A stretch of 64,000 nucleotides of DNA from Fictibacillus aquaticus (lineage in GTDB: Bacteria > Bacillota > Bacilli > Bacillales > Fictibacillaceae): contig NZ_NOII01000001.1 in NCBI RefSeq assembly GCF_002245695.1, positions 992,001 through 1,056,000 on the forward strand, written 5' to 3'. Positions 1-8,363 of this stretch are shown one piece after another. Under the pieces are notes generated by a model that worked only from the letters and a program-made list of their open reading frames with translations, searched no databases and was not told the DNA's origin. The position numbers and the translations under genes were made by a program. The stretch's first letter is position 1. The number at the start of each line of letters is the position of its first letter.

Positions 1-1010
1 GCTGGAGCAGCTTGGTACGTGTTGCCTCCATTCGTAGTGAAGGCAGAGCCTTGCGGTAATCCAAATAGAGAGTTTTCAAGCATGAACTCCGCATCAGATG
101 TTTTACCTTGACCAGTCTGATGGAAGAAATTATCAAAGTACATCGTGTTCTTATCTTTTACAAAAGAGTTCAGATAAGGCGTTACTTCTTCGCCATTTAA
201 CTTATAGTCGATCATGAAATTCTGCATTGACTCCAGGTGAATGTAGATCACATTCATGCCTTTCGCCTTGCCGAATGTCTTCGGATCTGGTTTTGCATAC
301 ATCGAGTTCTCGTAGTTCAGAACGTCAGTCAGGTCACTCGTATCAGCAGAAGCCTTTTGAGCGTTTGTTCTCATGTTCTGAACAGCATCATAAATCGTGT
401 AGTTATAAGCACCTAAATACTTCACAAGATAGTTGCGGTCAAATGTTCTAGTTAAAAGCTGCGGGCGGTCGATCTCAGCCAGTGCAACGTTTGTAAGAAG
501 CAGTACAACCGCAGAAACGAAAACAAGTCGGCGCTTGCGTTTGTTTAATGAAATAGCTGCAGGCTTTGCAATTTTTGCAAAAACAAGAATACCAATAATG
601 ATTGTATCCAAGAAAAACAGAACGTCATAGCCTTTCAGCAATTCGAAAATACTGCCTCCAAGGCTTCCGAAGTTATCTGTCTGGGTCAATGTTGGCAGCG
701 TGATAAAGTCGTTGAAGAATCTGTAATATACGATATTGGCGTATAAAATAAAGGACAATAGAAAATTAATAATAAACAGCCCGATATACGCCCTGCGCCC
801 CTTCAAATACAAAGCCAGTCCTAAAAATAGAACCGCGGAACCGGCTGGGTTAAAGAAGAGCAAGAATTTCTGCATTCCATTTTCAATACCTAAATTAAAC
901 GATGTCAAGTAGGCCGCATATGTTTTTGCCCAGAAAAGCGCGACGGCAAAAATGAAAAAACCAAGATGCTTGTTCAAGACATGCTGGCCTTTATTCCAAA
1001 ACTTATTCAA
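1..1010 (-). CDS. ltaS: Lipoteichoic acid synthase, LtaS-type (3' end outside window)
   Basis: Membrane enzyme that polymerises glycerol phosphate from phosphatidylglycerol into lipoteichoic acid on the outer face of the membrane. The visible 336 codons hold the N-terminal block of hydrophobic segments (roughly residues 10-180), then the start of the extracellular sulfatase-like domain with the motif NVIYIHLESMQ and the segment GQGKTSD. The Thr of that segment (residue 304) matches the catalytic threonine of LtaS enzymes. A TTG start is chosen because GAGGTG lies six bases upstream and gives the expected N-terminus MNKFWNKG. A TATAAT-like hexamer sits at 1076-1081 on the same strand. The C-terminal half lies beyond base 1, so which paralogue this is (LtaS, YfnI, YqgS or YvgJ type) cannot be settled. 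Confidence 0.88.
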   Translation of the reverse strand, partial: MNKFWNKGQHVLNKHLGFFIFAVALFWAKTYAAYLTSFNLGIENGMQKFLLFFNPAGSAVLFLGLALYLKGRRAYIGLFIINFLLSFILYANIVYYRFFNDFITLPTLTQTDNFGSLGGSIFELLKGYDVLFFLDTIIIGILVFAKIAKPAAISLNKRKRRLVFVSAVVLLLTNVALAEIDRPQLLTRTFDRNYLVKYLGAYNYTIYDAVQNMRTNAQKASADTSDLTDVLNYENSMYAKPDPKTFGKAKGMNVIYIHLESMQNFMIDYKLNGEEVTPYLNSFVKDKNTMYFDNFFHQTGQGKTSDAEFMLENSLFGLPQGSAFTTNGGNTYQAAP

Positions 1011-1204
1011 TGTTATCACCTCAAATTACTCTATTAAATAACTTACAAAAATTACAAACGAACAACACGTTATCCATTATATACTACTCGTTATCGTATT
1101 ACCTAATGATAAATATGTGACACTTTACATATTCTTCTTTTCAAATTGCCCGATAAATGGCTGTGTTAAACATGACGAGCATACTGATAATTTTTACTCT
1201 GCCA

Positions 1205-1243
1205 TAAAAAAAATCCCGGAACGTTTTGATGTCCAGGATTCTC
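1205..1243 (-). terminator. Rho-independent terminator after the GNAT gene
   Basis: On the minus strand an AATCCTGGA / TCCGGGATT stem (one mismatch) with an 11-base loop is followed by a run of eight T. It lies about 45 bases past the stop of the acetyltransferase gene. Confidence 0.75.
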
Positions 1244-1288
1244 ATTATAACCATTTCTTCAGAATTGTAAAGAGTATATAGATGTAAA

Positions 1289-1972
1289 TTAGCCCCAAAT
1301 AGTTTGATGATTTTTAAACGGATTGCGCCATTCCATCAGCATCCCATTATCACCGGATTCTTCATCATCCAGATAATTTTTGACGAGTGCCAGCGGCGTC
1401 CTGCCGCATTTTAGCAAAAAAGAGATCACGGGATCCTTCATCTCCCCAGCCACAACTCTTTCTATATATTGTTCTGGCGATAACGAATCCATATAACGAT
1501 GATATCCTGGCATCCTGCCGCCGCCAAGCAGCCGGTCCAGGTTCAGATGCACGACACAATCATACATGGACTGCATGAGAGCAGCGCCAAGTTTTAAATG
1601 ACGGTAAGCGGGCCTGACACCGATATCGACAACATAAAGGGTGTTGCCGTCTGGTTCATGATTTCGAATATAGCCGGAATCAGTGATCTCTTCCCAAGTA
1701 TGATCGGCATGATTCGGATCAAAAGTGACAATAAGACCGGTCATTGATCCGGCAACCACTCCGTCTACCTCGACACAAAGTGCGCCTTCTGAAAAAAGCG
1801 TGACGTGATTTGTCAGCTGTACTTCGTTCCAGAGGAGATCAGGAGGAAACGGAGGCGGAAAGCATTCCCGCTGAATCGTGATGAGTGCATCAAAATCCTT
1901 TTCATTGTAGTTCCGGATTACCGCATTATGCGAACGTCCTTCATGATACAAATAAAATTCTTTGCGGTACAT
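1289..1972 (-). CDS. GNAT family N-acetyltransferase
   Basis: A 227-residue acetyl-CoA-dependent acetyltransferase. The GNAT core is visible around residues 110-140 (VVDIGVRPAYRHLKLGAALM), matching the V-x-P-xx-R-xx-x-G/A acetyl-CoA loop. The start follows GGAGG at ten bases. It begins 34 bases after the nitrilase gene and is probably co-transcribed with it. In B. subtilis YhcX, as I recall it, a GNAT and a nitrilase domain are fused in one protein; here they are neighbouring genes. The substrate is unknown. Confidence 0.8.
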   Translation of the reverse strand: MYRKEFYLYHEGRSHNAVIRNYNEKDFDALITIQRECFPPPFPPDLLWNEVQLTNHVTLFSEGALCVEVDGVVAGSMTGLIVTFDPNHADHTWEEITDSGYIRNHEPDGNTLYVVDIGVRPAYRHLKLGAALMQSMYDCVVHLNLDRLLGGGRMPGYHRYMDSLSPEQYIERVVAGEMKDPVISFLLKCGRTPLALVKNYLDDEESGDNGMLMEWRNPFKNHQTIWG

Positions 1973-2006
1973 GCTTCCGACACCTCCGAAAATTGTAGAA
2001 AAACCT

Positions 2007-2900
2007 TTAGCCGATTTTCTCGTCAGCAGGCCTGATGGCGACTAGCTTCTCCCAATCAGGGTAAAGATCGCTTCGTCTGTCGCGCCATGTTGTGACTGAT
2101 CCGTTCTGCCTTACTTCATATAATAGTGCAAGATCCAGATCCGCAGTGATGATCATATCGTTGTTTATGTCGCCTTCTGCCATGATGCCGCGCTGCGGAA
2201 ACGGCACATCGTTTGGCGTGATAACCGCAGCCTGTCCGTAGTTCGCACGCATGAAATCGACAGTCGGGAGTGATCCGATCGTTCCTGTTGTGACTACATA
2301 CACTTGATTTTCAATCGTACGGGCATGCGCCGAGTAGCGTACGCGGTGGAAACCGTGCGAGTCATCTGTACATGATGGACAGAAAATGACATCTGCGCCC
2401 ATTGCTTTTGCCATCCGCACGATCTCAGGGAACTCGATGTCATAGCATGTCAGTACAGCAATTGTCCCTTTTTCTGTTGGGAACACCTGCAGTCCGCTTC
2501 CCGGTTCTATGTTCCATTCTTCTACTTCAGTCGGCGTGATGTGAAGTTTAGGCTGTTTGCCGCTGCGCCCGTCCGGATAAAACAGGTGCGCCACATTGTA
2601 CAGCTTCCCTTCTTCCCTCACTACATGGGTTCCGCCGATTATGTGCATATTATATTTTTGTGCCAGCTGAGAGAACAGCTGATAATAAAGTTCTGTATAT
2701 AAAGGAAGGTGCTCGATGCTGTATCCTTCTGCTGAATCTGGAATAGACAACAATTGTGTTGTTACAAACTCCGGAAACAGAACAAAATCCGCCTTGAACT
2801 CAGCGGCATTTTTCACATAATGAGTCACCTGCTGTTCAAATTCTTCAAAACTGCTGATCGTGTGCAAATGATACTGCACAGCTGAAACGCGTAGCCTCAA
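2007..2900 (-). CDS. Carbon-nitrogen hydrolase (nitrilase superfamily)
   Basis: A 297-residue amidase/nitrilase-type hydrolase. The catalytic triad is readable: Glu44 in FPEF, Lys118 in KLHITPTE, and the nucleophile Cys152 in LTCYDIEFPE. The start is TTG, preceded by AGGAGG at nine bases, and the protein begins with the typical beta strand MRLRVSAVQY. It heads a two-gene unit with the GNAT gene. It resembles the C-terminal half of B. subtilis YhcX. Family is certain; the natural substrate (nitrile, amide or N-carbamoyl compound) cannot be read from sequence. Confidence 0.85.
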   Translation of the reverse strand: MRLRVSAVQYHLHTISSFEEFEQQVTHYVKNAAEFKADFVLFPEFVTTQLLSIPDSAEGYSIEHLPLYTELYYQLFSQLAQKYNMHIIGGTHVVREEGKLYNVAHLFYPDGRSGKQPKLHITPTEVEEWNIEPGSGLQVFPTEKGTIAVLTCYDIEFPEIVRMAKAMGADVIFCPSCTDDSHGFHRVRYSAHARTIENQVYVVTTGTIGSLPTVDFMRANYGQAAVITPNDVPFPQRGIMAEGDINNDMIITADLDLALLYEVRQNGSVTTWRDRRSDLYPDWEKLVAIRPADEKIG

Positions 2901-3070
2901 TCCTTATATCCTCCTTTTCGTCCTTTTATTCCATACTATTCTACAGGAAAAGAATTCGTTTCAAAAGCAAATAATTTATTGTAAGTGCTATATGTTCTGT
3001 TAAAATGTTTTATAAGTTTTGTATAAGGGAATAGACAATCCGAATAGACTGTTTGAAAGGGGTGTGGGCA

Positions 3071-3382
3071 ATGGACTACCAAAACTTGGATGAACAGCTT
3101 TTACAGAGAATACACAGAAAAGACCGCAACGCGTTAGAACTGCTGTATAACCGCTATGAAAGACTGCTGTTTCATGCCGCCTATCGTATGACTCTGGATG
3201 AGGCCAAGGCGGAAGAAATTTTAAAAGAGCTGTTTACAGAGCTATGGACATTTCCACACTCTTTCAATCCGTCAGGAAAAGAACGTTTTTCCGCAAAGTT
3301 CCTTAAAAAATGCATGGAAAGATGCCATCATCAGCAGCAAAAGCCTGACCGACCGCATATTTCAGCAGCAATCAGAGCTTGA
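3071..3382 (+). CDS. Sigma-70 region-2-only protein (ECF-like, lacks region 4)
   Basis: A 103-residue protein whose whole length matches region 2 of ECF sigma factors: DEQLLQRI...DRNALELLYNRY, then EEILKELFTELW and the FNPS element that normally precedes region 2.4. The protein ends about 20 residues later, directly before a strong terminator, so no region 4 DNA-binding domain exists. ATG at 3071 is preferred over an upstream TTG at 3053 because GGGGTG lies just upstream of it. It may be a relic, a co-sigma subunit of the RsoA type (region-2-like partner of SigO in B. subtilis), or a regulator. Function is not established. Confidence 0.6.
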   Translation: MDYQNLDEQLLQRIHRKDRNALELLYNRYERLLFHAAYRMTLDEAKAEEILKELFTELWTFPHSFNPSGKERFSAKFLKKCMERCHHQQQKPDRPHISAAIRA

Positions 3383-3395
3383 TCAAACACAAGAA

Positions 3396-3427
3396 AAGGG
3401 TGCCCCCCAGCGGACACCCTTTTTTTC
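3396..3427. terminator. Bidirectional terminator between convergent genes
   Basis: GGGTG/CACCC-based hairpin with an A run upstream and a T run downstream, placed between the sigma-like gene and the convergent MFS gene. Confidence 0.85.
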
Positions 3428-3428
3428 G

Positions 3429-4670
3429 TTAAGCCCCTACTTCTATTTTTTTTCGTTCACGCATGAGCGGTACCATTGTAAGGATACCTGCAGCTAAAAG
3501 CAGGCCAGCACCTTCATATATTCCAACGATGGAAACAAAGTTTTTCAGCCAGCCCGACAGTGACATCGTTATTACCATCGCTCCCATGAACAGCGGGTTC
3601 AAAATTCCGTTTACCCGGCCGATAAACTCAGACTGAGTATTTTTTAATATCAGTGTATTGATTCCGATGTGAATGCAAGGCATGAACAACCCGCTGACAA
3701 ATTCAGCAGTTAAGGTGAGCCAGTATGCTTCTGAAAGACCCATCACGATAAAACCTGCCGCACTCGCGAGCATTCCTGCTGATAAAAGGACCTGTGGCTT
3801 CACTTTTGAAGAAACCGCCATTGTCAGTCCGCCGCCGATTATCATTCCTCCACCGAACGCGGCCATGAGCCATTGCAGCTGTTCTTTCGGAAGCCCGAGC
3901 TGTTCTGTGACAAGAAAAACTGTCATTGGCTGGGTGAGCCCGATTGCAAGTCCCGCTACCGCAAAACAAACACCCAATAAAGTCAGGGCTTTGTTGCGCA
4001 GTACGTATCGGAAACCATCTTTCATTTCTTCTGTCAGCGATGTTTTCTTTCCATCAGCTGCTGGCTCCTCATCAGGCGGCAGCAGCATCAGGACAGCTGC
4101 AGAAAGGATAAATGCTGCACCCATCACAGCAATCGCCGCTGCAATACCAAACTGCTGGTAAACATAAGTACCTAAAATCGGTCCTAAAATCATGAACAGC
4201 GCAAAAACTGTCTGGTACATGCTCATACCGAGCTGTACGAGCTCATCAGGTACGTGAATCTTAAACAGCTTCATTCCAGAAGGCTGCGAGAACTGAGAAA
4301 GAATTGAGGAGATAAGTGTGGCAAAGAAAATGACTTTCCAGCTCCCGTACATCAATGTAAGCAGGACGGCAAAAATGGACAGCGCGCTCAGCAGGTCGCA
4401 CCAGATCATCGTCCTTTTCGGCCGCCACCTGTCCGCAAAAGTTCCCCCGATAAAAGAAAAGAGAAAGATCGGAGCAAATTCGGCTACCGAAATAAGTGAA
4501 ACAGCGACAGGATTTTCGTTCGTTTTTTCGATCACGTACAAAAGGATCGAATAGTTCCGTACCCAGATACCTATCTGCAGAAATAGGACCGACAGAAGGA
4601 TCGTCCGGATGACTTTGTTCTGAAAAACGGCCCCCATTGAAATCTTTGGTTTTATAGCTTCTTCAGACAT
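3429..4670 (-). CDS. MFS transporter, exporter-like
   Basis: A 413-residue integral membrane protein with about 12 hydrophobic segments. The signature loop between helices 2 and 3 is GGTFADRWRPKR, as in MFS drug/macrolide-type exporters. The start is placed at MSEEAIKP because GGGGG lies about eight bases upstream; an in-frame ATG 15 bases earlier has no ribosome binding site. It is convergent with the sigma-like gene and divergent from speD. The substrate is unknown. Confidence 0.8.
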   Translation of the reverse strand: MSEEAIKPKISMGAVFQNKVIRTILLSVLFLQIGIWVRNYSILLYVIEKTNENPVAVSLISVAEFAPIFLFSFIGGTFADRWRPKRTMIWCDLLSALSIFAVLLTLMYGSWKVIFFATLISSILSQFSQPSGMKLFKIHVPDELVQLGMSMYQTVFALFMILGPILGTYVYQQFGIAAAIAVMGAAFILSAAVLMLLPPDEEPAADGKKTSLTEEMKDGFRYVLRNKALTLLGVCFAVAGLAIGLTQPMTVFLVTEQLGLPKEQLQWLMAAFGGGMIIGGGLTMAVSSKVKPQVLLSAGMLASAAGFIVMGLSEAYWLTLTAEFVSGLFMPCIHIGINTLILKNTQSEFIGRVNGILNPLFMGAMVITMSLSGWLKNFVSIVGIYEGAGLLLAAGILTMVPLMRERKKIEVGA

Positions 4671-4830
4671 ACAATTAACCCCCATTAATTGATCAAAACA
4701 CTCTCTTCATAATTATAGCCTAATACCCAATTTATTCTAACTTGTAATTTATTGCCGGATTGTCCATTTCGGAAAAAGCGGACTCTGCGTATTGTAATGT
4801 AAATGATTAAGTTTATTAGGATGTGCTTAT

Positions 4831-5217
4831 TTGGAAACAAAAGGATTCCATCTCATTGTAGATGCATTTTTGTGTGATGAAAGTCTGCTGGATTCTGCTG
4901 AAAGGCTTGAAACTGCTTTAGTCCAGCTTGCAGAGGACTTAAACATGGAGGTACTTCATACCCACTTTCACTCATTTGTGCCACAGGGAGTGACAGGTGT
5001 GCTCGTTCTTTCTACATCTCATATGTCTATCCACACTTGGCCAGAAAAGGGATATGCATCACTCGATATCTACACTTGCGGTGAAAACAACCCATTAGAT
5101 GAAGCAGAGCGGGTGATTTCCGCTTTTTCATCACAATATGCCGTTGTATATTCCATCAACCGTGGAAATAAACAGCAGAACGAGCTTGTCTCGCGTATTA
5201 TCAGCAAAAACAATTAA
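4831..5217 (+). CDS. speD: S-adenosylmethionine decarboxylase proenzyme
   Basis: Makes decarboxylated SAM, the aminopropyl donor for polyamine synthesis. Like prokaryotic class 1B enzymes it is about 128 residues long and should self-cleave to generate a pyruvoyl group. Ser63, His68 and Cys83 fall at the positions of the cleavage serine, processing histidine and catalytic cysteine (TSHMSIHTWPE and DIYTCG). Oddly, the residue before the cleavage serine is Thr where Glu is usual in the enzymes I recall. The start is TTG with AGGA upstream. Only 12 bases separate it from the aminopropyltransferase gene, so the two form a polyamine operon. Confidence 0.92.
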   Translation: METKGFHLIVDAFLCDESLLDSAERLETALVQLAEDLNMEVLHTHFHSFVPQGVTGVLVLSTSHMSIHTWPEKGYASLDIYTCGENNPLDEAERVISAFSSQYAVVYSINRGNKQQNELVSRIISKNN

Positions 5218-5229
5218 GGGGATAACTTT

Positions 5230-6213
5230 ATGAGCAAGAAAACCAAAACAGAATCCAAATTATGGCTGAACTCACTCGTTGCAAAACCGCAGCAAGTAAA
5301 GCAAGATTCTCATGGAAATGAAAACATCATGAGCAACGGTGATATTTGGGATAAAAAAGGGTTAAGAGAAATGGTGAACCACCGGCACAAAATGCTAGTG
5401 AACGAAAAGAGCAAGTTTCAGGATATCACTGTATTAGAAGCTGTCGATATTAGAATGTATTTAAATGAGCAGCTGCAGTTCAGCTCTCTAGATGAGCGCA
5501 TTTATCATCAGGCACTAGTACACCCTGCTTTCCATCTCAGCGATTCAAGAGCGAGGGTGCTGATCCTCGGTGGCGGTGACGGGCTTGCATTGCGTGAAGT
5601 GTTTAAATACAAAGAAGTTGAGGAAGTCGTCCTTGTCGATATTGATGAAAAGGTTATCCAGACTTCACAGACTGTCCCATCCATCGTTGAGCTAAACAAT
5701 GGTTCGCTTTTGGATAAACGCGTAAACGTTAAGATTCAGGATGCAAGGGAGTACGTTTTGAACGGCAGCTCCAAATTTGACGTCATTATCGTCGATTTTC
5801 CAGATCCGGCAGAAACCATCCTAGCAAGGCTGTATGCAAAAGAAATGTTCGAAAAACTATATAACAGGCTTACTAATGGCGGTGTAATCGTCTGTCAGTC
5901 CAATTCACCGAGTGATGCGCCTGGCGTTTACTGGACGATCGGAAAGACGATGGAAAGCGCAGGCTTTCATACAAAAGGCTATCACGCGATTGTTCCATCG
6001 TTCGGAGACTGGGGCTTCCACCTTGGCCAAAAATCCAAGATCGAAATCGAAGAAGATATTTATCTTAAAACACGTGCTATGCCATCTTATGAGGAAATGT
6101 TTACATTTTCAAAGAACGTCTTGAAAGAAAAAAATAAAGCAGCCGTCAATTCAGAGAAAAACTTAATCCTTCATCACTTATATGAAGAAGATATGAAAAA
6201 GTGGCATGCATAA
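5230..6213 (+). CDS. Polyamine aminopropyltransferase (spermidine synthase-like)
   Basis: Predicted to transfer the aminopropyl group from decarboxylated SAM to a diamine such as putrescine. The Rossmann fold is clear: RVLILGGGDGLALRE near residues 110-125, VVLVDIDEKV for ribose binding, and KFDVIIVDFPDP in place of the usual D-x-T-DP motif. The C-terminal region has the GDWGFHLG element seen in longer SpeE-like proteins. At 327 residues it carries an N-terminal extension of about 60 residues compared with B. subtilis SpeE. It lies directly downstream of speD and is followed by a terminator. Confidence 0.85.
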   Translation: MSKKTKTESKLWLNSLVAKPQQVKQDSHGNENIMSNGDIWDKKGLREMVNHRHKMLVNEKSKFQDITVLEAVDIRMYLNEQLQFSSLDERIYHQALVHPAFHLSDSRARVLILGGGDGLALREVFKYKEVEEVVLVDIDEKVIQTSQTVPSIVELNNGSLLDKRVNVKIQDAREYVLNGSSKFDVIIVDFPDPAETILARLYAKEMFEKLYNRLTNGGVIVCQSNSPSDAPGVYWTIGKTMESAGFHTKGYHAIVPSFGDWGFHLGQKSKIEIEEDIYLKTRAMPSYEEMFTFSKNVLKEKNKAAVNSEKNLILHHLYEEDMKKWHA

Positions 6214-6243
6214 GAAAACAGCCGGGATTCCCGGCTGTTTTCT
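6214..6243. terminator. Bidirectional terminator after the polyamine genes
   Basis: A near-perfect hairpin, AAAACAGCCGGGA with TCCCGGCTGTTTT, serving both the speD unit and the convergent AhpD-like gene. Confidence 0.92.
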
Positions 6244-6690
6244 TTAATGATCAGCTTGTATTCCCATCGCAATGATAAACCAGTTTGCGGCGTTCTTACT
6301 GCCAACCTGGAAAAAGAGCGCGATGAGTTCTTCTATTGTAAAGTGCTTCATTAATCGTTCATACAGTTCCTGAGGCAGCTGGCCATGGTACGCCATCACC
6401 TGATCTGCGAGTTCAAGAGCTAACAGCTGTCGCTCAGTCAGCTCTGCAGACCCTTTATTCATTGAATGTTTTTTAGAGGATTCATCCAGAATCCCGTAGT
6501 CCATGTTTTGTCAGTAATCGCAGCCGTTGTTCGTAGCAGACCTGAGCCGCAGCATCTCCATCAGCTCTGGTTCCAAAATACCGTTTAGAGCGGCGTCCAA
6601 TTGGTTCCACGCGTCCATTATGCTTGGTGAATTCGCAAGGGCCTTCTTAAAAGGCGTCCCCTCCACGTTCTTTTGAGGCAGTCTTCCCAT
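6244..6690 (-). CDS. AhpD-like (carboxymuconolactone decarboxylase family) protein with in-frame UGA; candidate selenoprotein
   Basis: One continuous reading frame of 149 codons except for a UGA at 6511-6513. Upstream part: MGRLPQKNVEGTPF to RSATNNGCDY. Downstream part: QNMDYGILDES to the C-terminus NAANWFIIAMGIQADH. Together they form a complete AhpD/CMD-type protein. Family members carry CxxC with a following acidic/His element; here Cys57 is followed by Asp-Tyr and then UGA at codon 60, exactly where the second redox cysteine belongs. A hairpin resembling a bacterial SECIS follows. Family members reduce peroxide- or thiol-linked substrates. It overlaps the 3' end of the histidine kinase gene by 44 bases. 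If UGA is not decoded as selenocysteine, this is a nonsense-mutated pseudogene. ATG at 6690 has GGGAG nine bases upstream. Confidence 0.7.
6477..6495 (-). promoter_or_regulatory. Candidate bacterial SECIS hairpin
   Basis: On the coding strand GGATTC / GAATCC form a perfect 6-bp stem, extendable by one G-U pair, around the five-base loop TGGAT. The loop begins 22 bases after the UGA and has G at its second position. As I recall, bacterial SECIS models require a loop 16-37 bases from UGA and a G in the first two loop positions, and both fit. Whether the cell has SelA/SelB/tRNA-Sec is not visible here. Confidence 0.55.
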
Positions 6691-8302
6691 CAAGTGAATC
6701 TCCCTTCAAGTTGAATTTCACACTGAGTTCCGTTCCGCAGCCTGGCCGGCTGTCAATCTCCCACTTCCCGCCAAGCATGCACGTGCGCTCTCTCATGCTC
6801 GTCAGACCGAGTGAATAGCGCCCAAACACGTTCTCGTCATATTGAAAACCTTCACCATAATCCCGTATTTTCATGGAAATCGTGTCGTCAACGTATTCTA
6901 ATGTAAGCTCCGCTTTGTCCGTCTTGGCATGTTTGCTGATATTGTTCAGCGCTTCCTGACCGATGCGCCAGAGCGCTTCTTCAATGACCCTTGGCATATG
7001 GCAGCATGAGCTAATCTTAACATCCACCTGGATGCCAAGGCTTTTTCCATACTTTTCGAGTGTGGCACCGATTCCTTCTTCAAGCCCAGCTGGCCTCAGC
7101 TGCCATATAAGTGCACGCATCTCCTGAAGAACTTCCTGCGAGATGTTCTGGATTTCGTCTAGCGACTCTTGCATGATCTCGTTCTCTTTTGGGGCGAAAG
7201 CTTTCAGGCCTTTTGCTGTCAAGGAGAGCGAAAACAGCTTCTGGTTCACCGAATCGTGCAGATCGCGCGCCAGACGATTACGTTCTTCGGCAAGTGCGAG
7301 CTCCCGGCTTTTTTCGTTAAGGACAGCGTTCTGGACGGCAAGCGCCACATAGTCCGCGATCGCTTTCAATGTTTTTTTGTCGCATTCTTTATAGGAATCT
7401 GGTTTGCGTTCGTTGCAGACGATAAGCGCACCTAGAATTTCTTCTCCCATCGTCAGCGAGACCGCTATTGTACAGTCGTCAATGAACCCTTCTTTTTCCA
7501 GGTCCTGAATCAATTCTTCGTCATCAAGCGACTTGTTTCTCAGTTCTTCCACGATCCCTAGCGAAAAGCGCTTTTTGATCTTTTTTACCGCCCCATTGGT
7601 GAATGTTGTATGAAGAGTCATTGCTTTTTCTTCTTTTATCATAAAAGCGACCTGAGACCAGTGAAAAAGCCCGGCAATCTTCTTTACCACTTTTTCCGGA
7701 AAATCATTCACGTTCTGTATCTTCCACACATAACGGCCGAAATCGTCAAGCTGTTCAAGCGTATTGGCCCGCTCCTGCTGCTCTCCATACAGCTTCGTCC
7801 GCTTGATCGCCGTTCCGATCTGCAGTGCAACAGACTGAAGAAGATTCAGTTCATTCTCTTCAAAATGGACCTTGCCTGGCGAACCAATATTCAGCACACC
7901 GAATTTCTCCCCGCCCGCTGCTATCGGAACCGTTGCGTGATGAGTCAATCCGCCTGTATCACCCCAGTTGCATTCAATCGCGTCCTCGATGCGCTTGCAG
8001 TTAATGATATTGACAGCACTGTTCAGGCGCCCGTCCCAGTACTTGTCCAAGCACCAGCAGCTGTTTTCGCACATCGGCCGTTTGTTGTCGATCGCAAGCG
8101 CCGGCGGCAGATGGCAGTCCGCTACAAAATGATAGATTGGCTCTTCATCCACGAGAAAAATCCAGCCTGTCTGAAGTTTCGTGATCTCGAGCAGCTTTTC
8201 TAGAACCGACTGCAGCATCGGCCTCAGTTCATGTGACTGGTTCAGCGTTTCGGCAATCACTTTCAACGTATTGATCTCGTTTGTATTCATCGCTTCCGCC
8301 AT
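6647..8302 (-). CDS. GAF-domain sensor histidine kinase (HisKA_3/NarL type)
   Basis: A soluble kinase of about 551 residues. The first GAF domain (about residues 10-170) contains a cysteine-rich stretch, CENSCWCLDKYW followed by INCKRIEDAIECNW, suggesting redox or metal sensing. A second GAF-like region follows. The dimerisation box ALAEERNRLARDLHDSVNQK carries the phospho-acceptor His, and the HATPase_c domain has EALNNISKHA and DYGEGF. No membrane segment is seen. The start at 8302 is chosen for GGAGG eight bases upstream; the open frame runs further upstream into the VOC gene. No response regulator is adjacent; the orphan NarL-type regulator at 29.2-29.8 kb is a possible partner, as in B. 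subtilis YhcY/YhcZ. It overlaps the AhpD-like gene, so both are probably co-expressed. Confidence 0.85.
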   Translation of the reverse strand: MAEAMNTNEINTLKVIAETLNQSHELRPMLQSVLEKLLEITKLQTGWIFLVDEEPIYHFVADCHLPPALAIDNKRPMCENSCWCLDKYWDGRLNSAVNIINCKRIEDAIECNWGDTGGLTHHATVPIAAGGEKFGVLNIGSPGKVHFEENELNLLQSVALQIGTAIKRTKLYGEQQERANTLEQLDDFGRYVWKIQNVNDFPEKVVKKIAGLFHWSQVAFMIKEEKAMTLHTTFTNGAVKKIKKRFSLGIVEELRNKSLDDEELIQDLEKEGFIDDCTIAVSLTMGEEILGALIVCNERKPDSYKECDKKTLKAIADYVALAVQNAVLNEKSRELALAEERNRLARDLHDSVNQKLFSLSLTAKGLKAFAPKENEIMQESLDEIQNISQEVLQEMRALIWQLRPAGLEEGIGATLEKYGKSLGIQVDVKISSCCHMPRVIEEALWRIGQEALNNISKHAKTDKAELTLEYVDDTISMKIRDYGEGFQYDENVFGRYSLGLTSMRERTCMLGGKWEIDSRPGCGTELSVKFNLKGDSLDGKTASKERGGDAF

Positions 8303-8363
8303 CCACTCTGCCTCCATCTCCGTAATTCTCATTCCATTATAAGGGAGACGGGGCGAAATTGTC

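Noticed and set aside
6244-6690. Frameshift or two separate genes in the AhpD-like region
   Set aside because: Both halves are in the same frame, separated only by the UGA codon, and together make one family domain.
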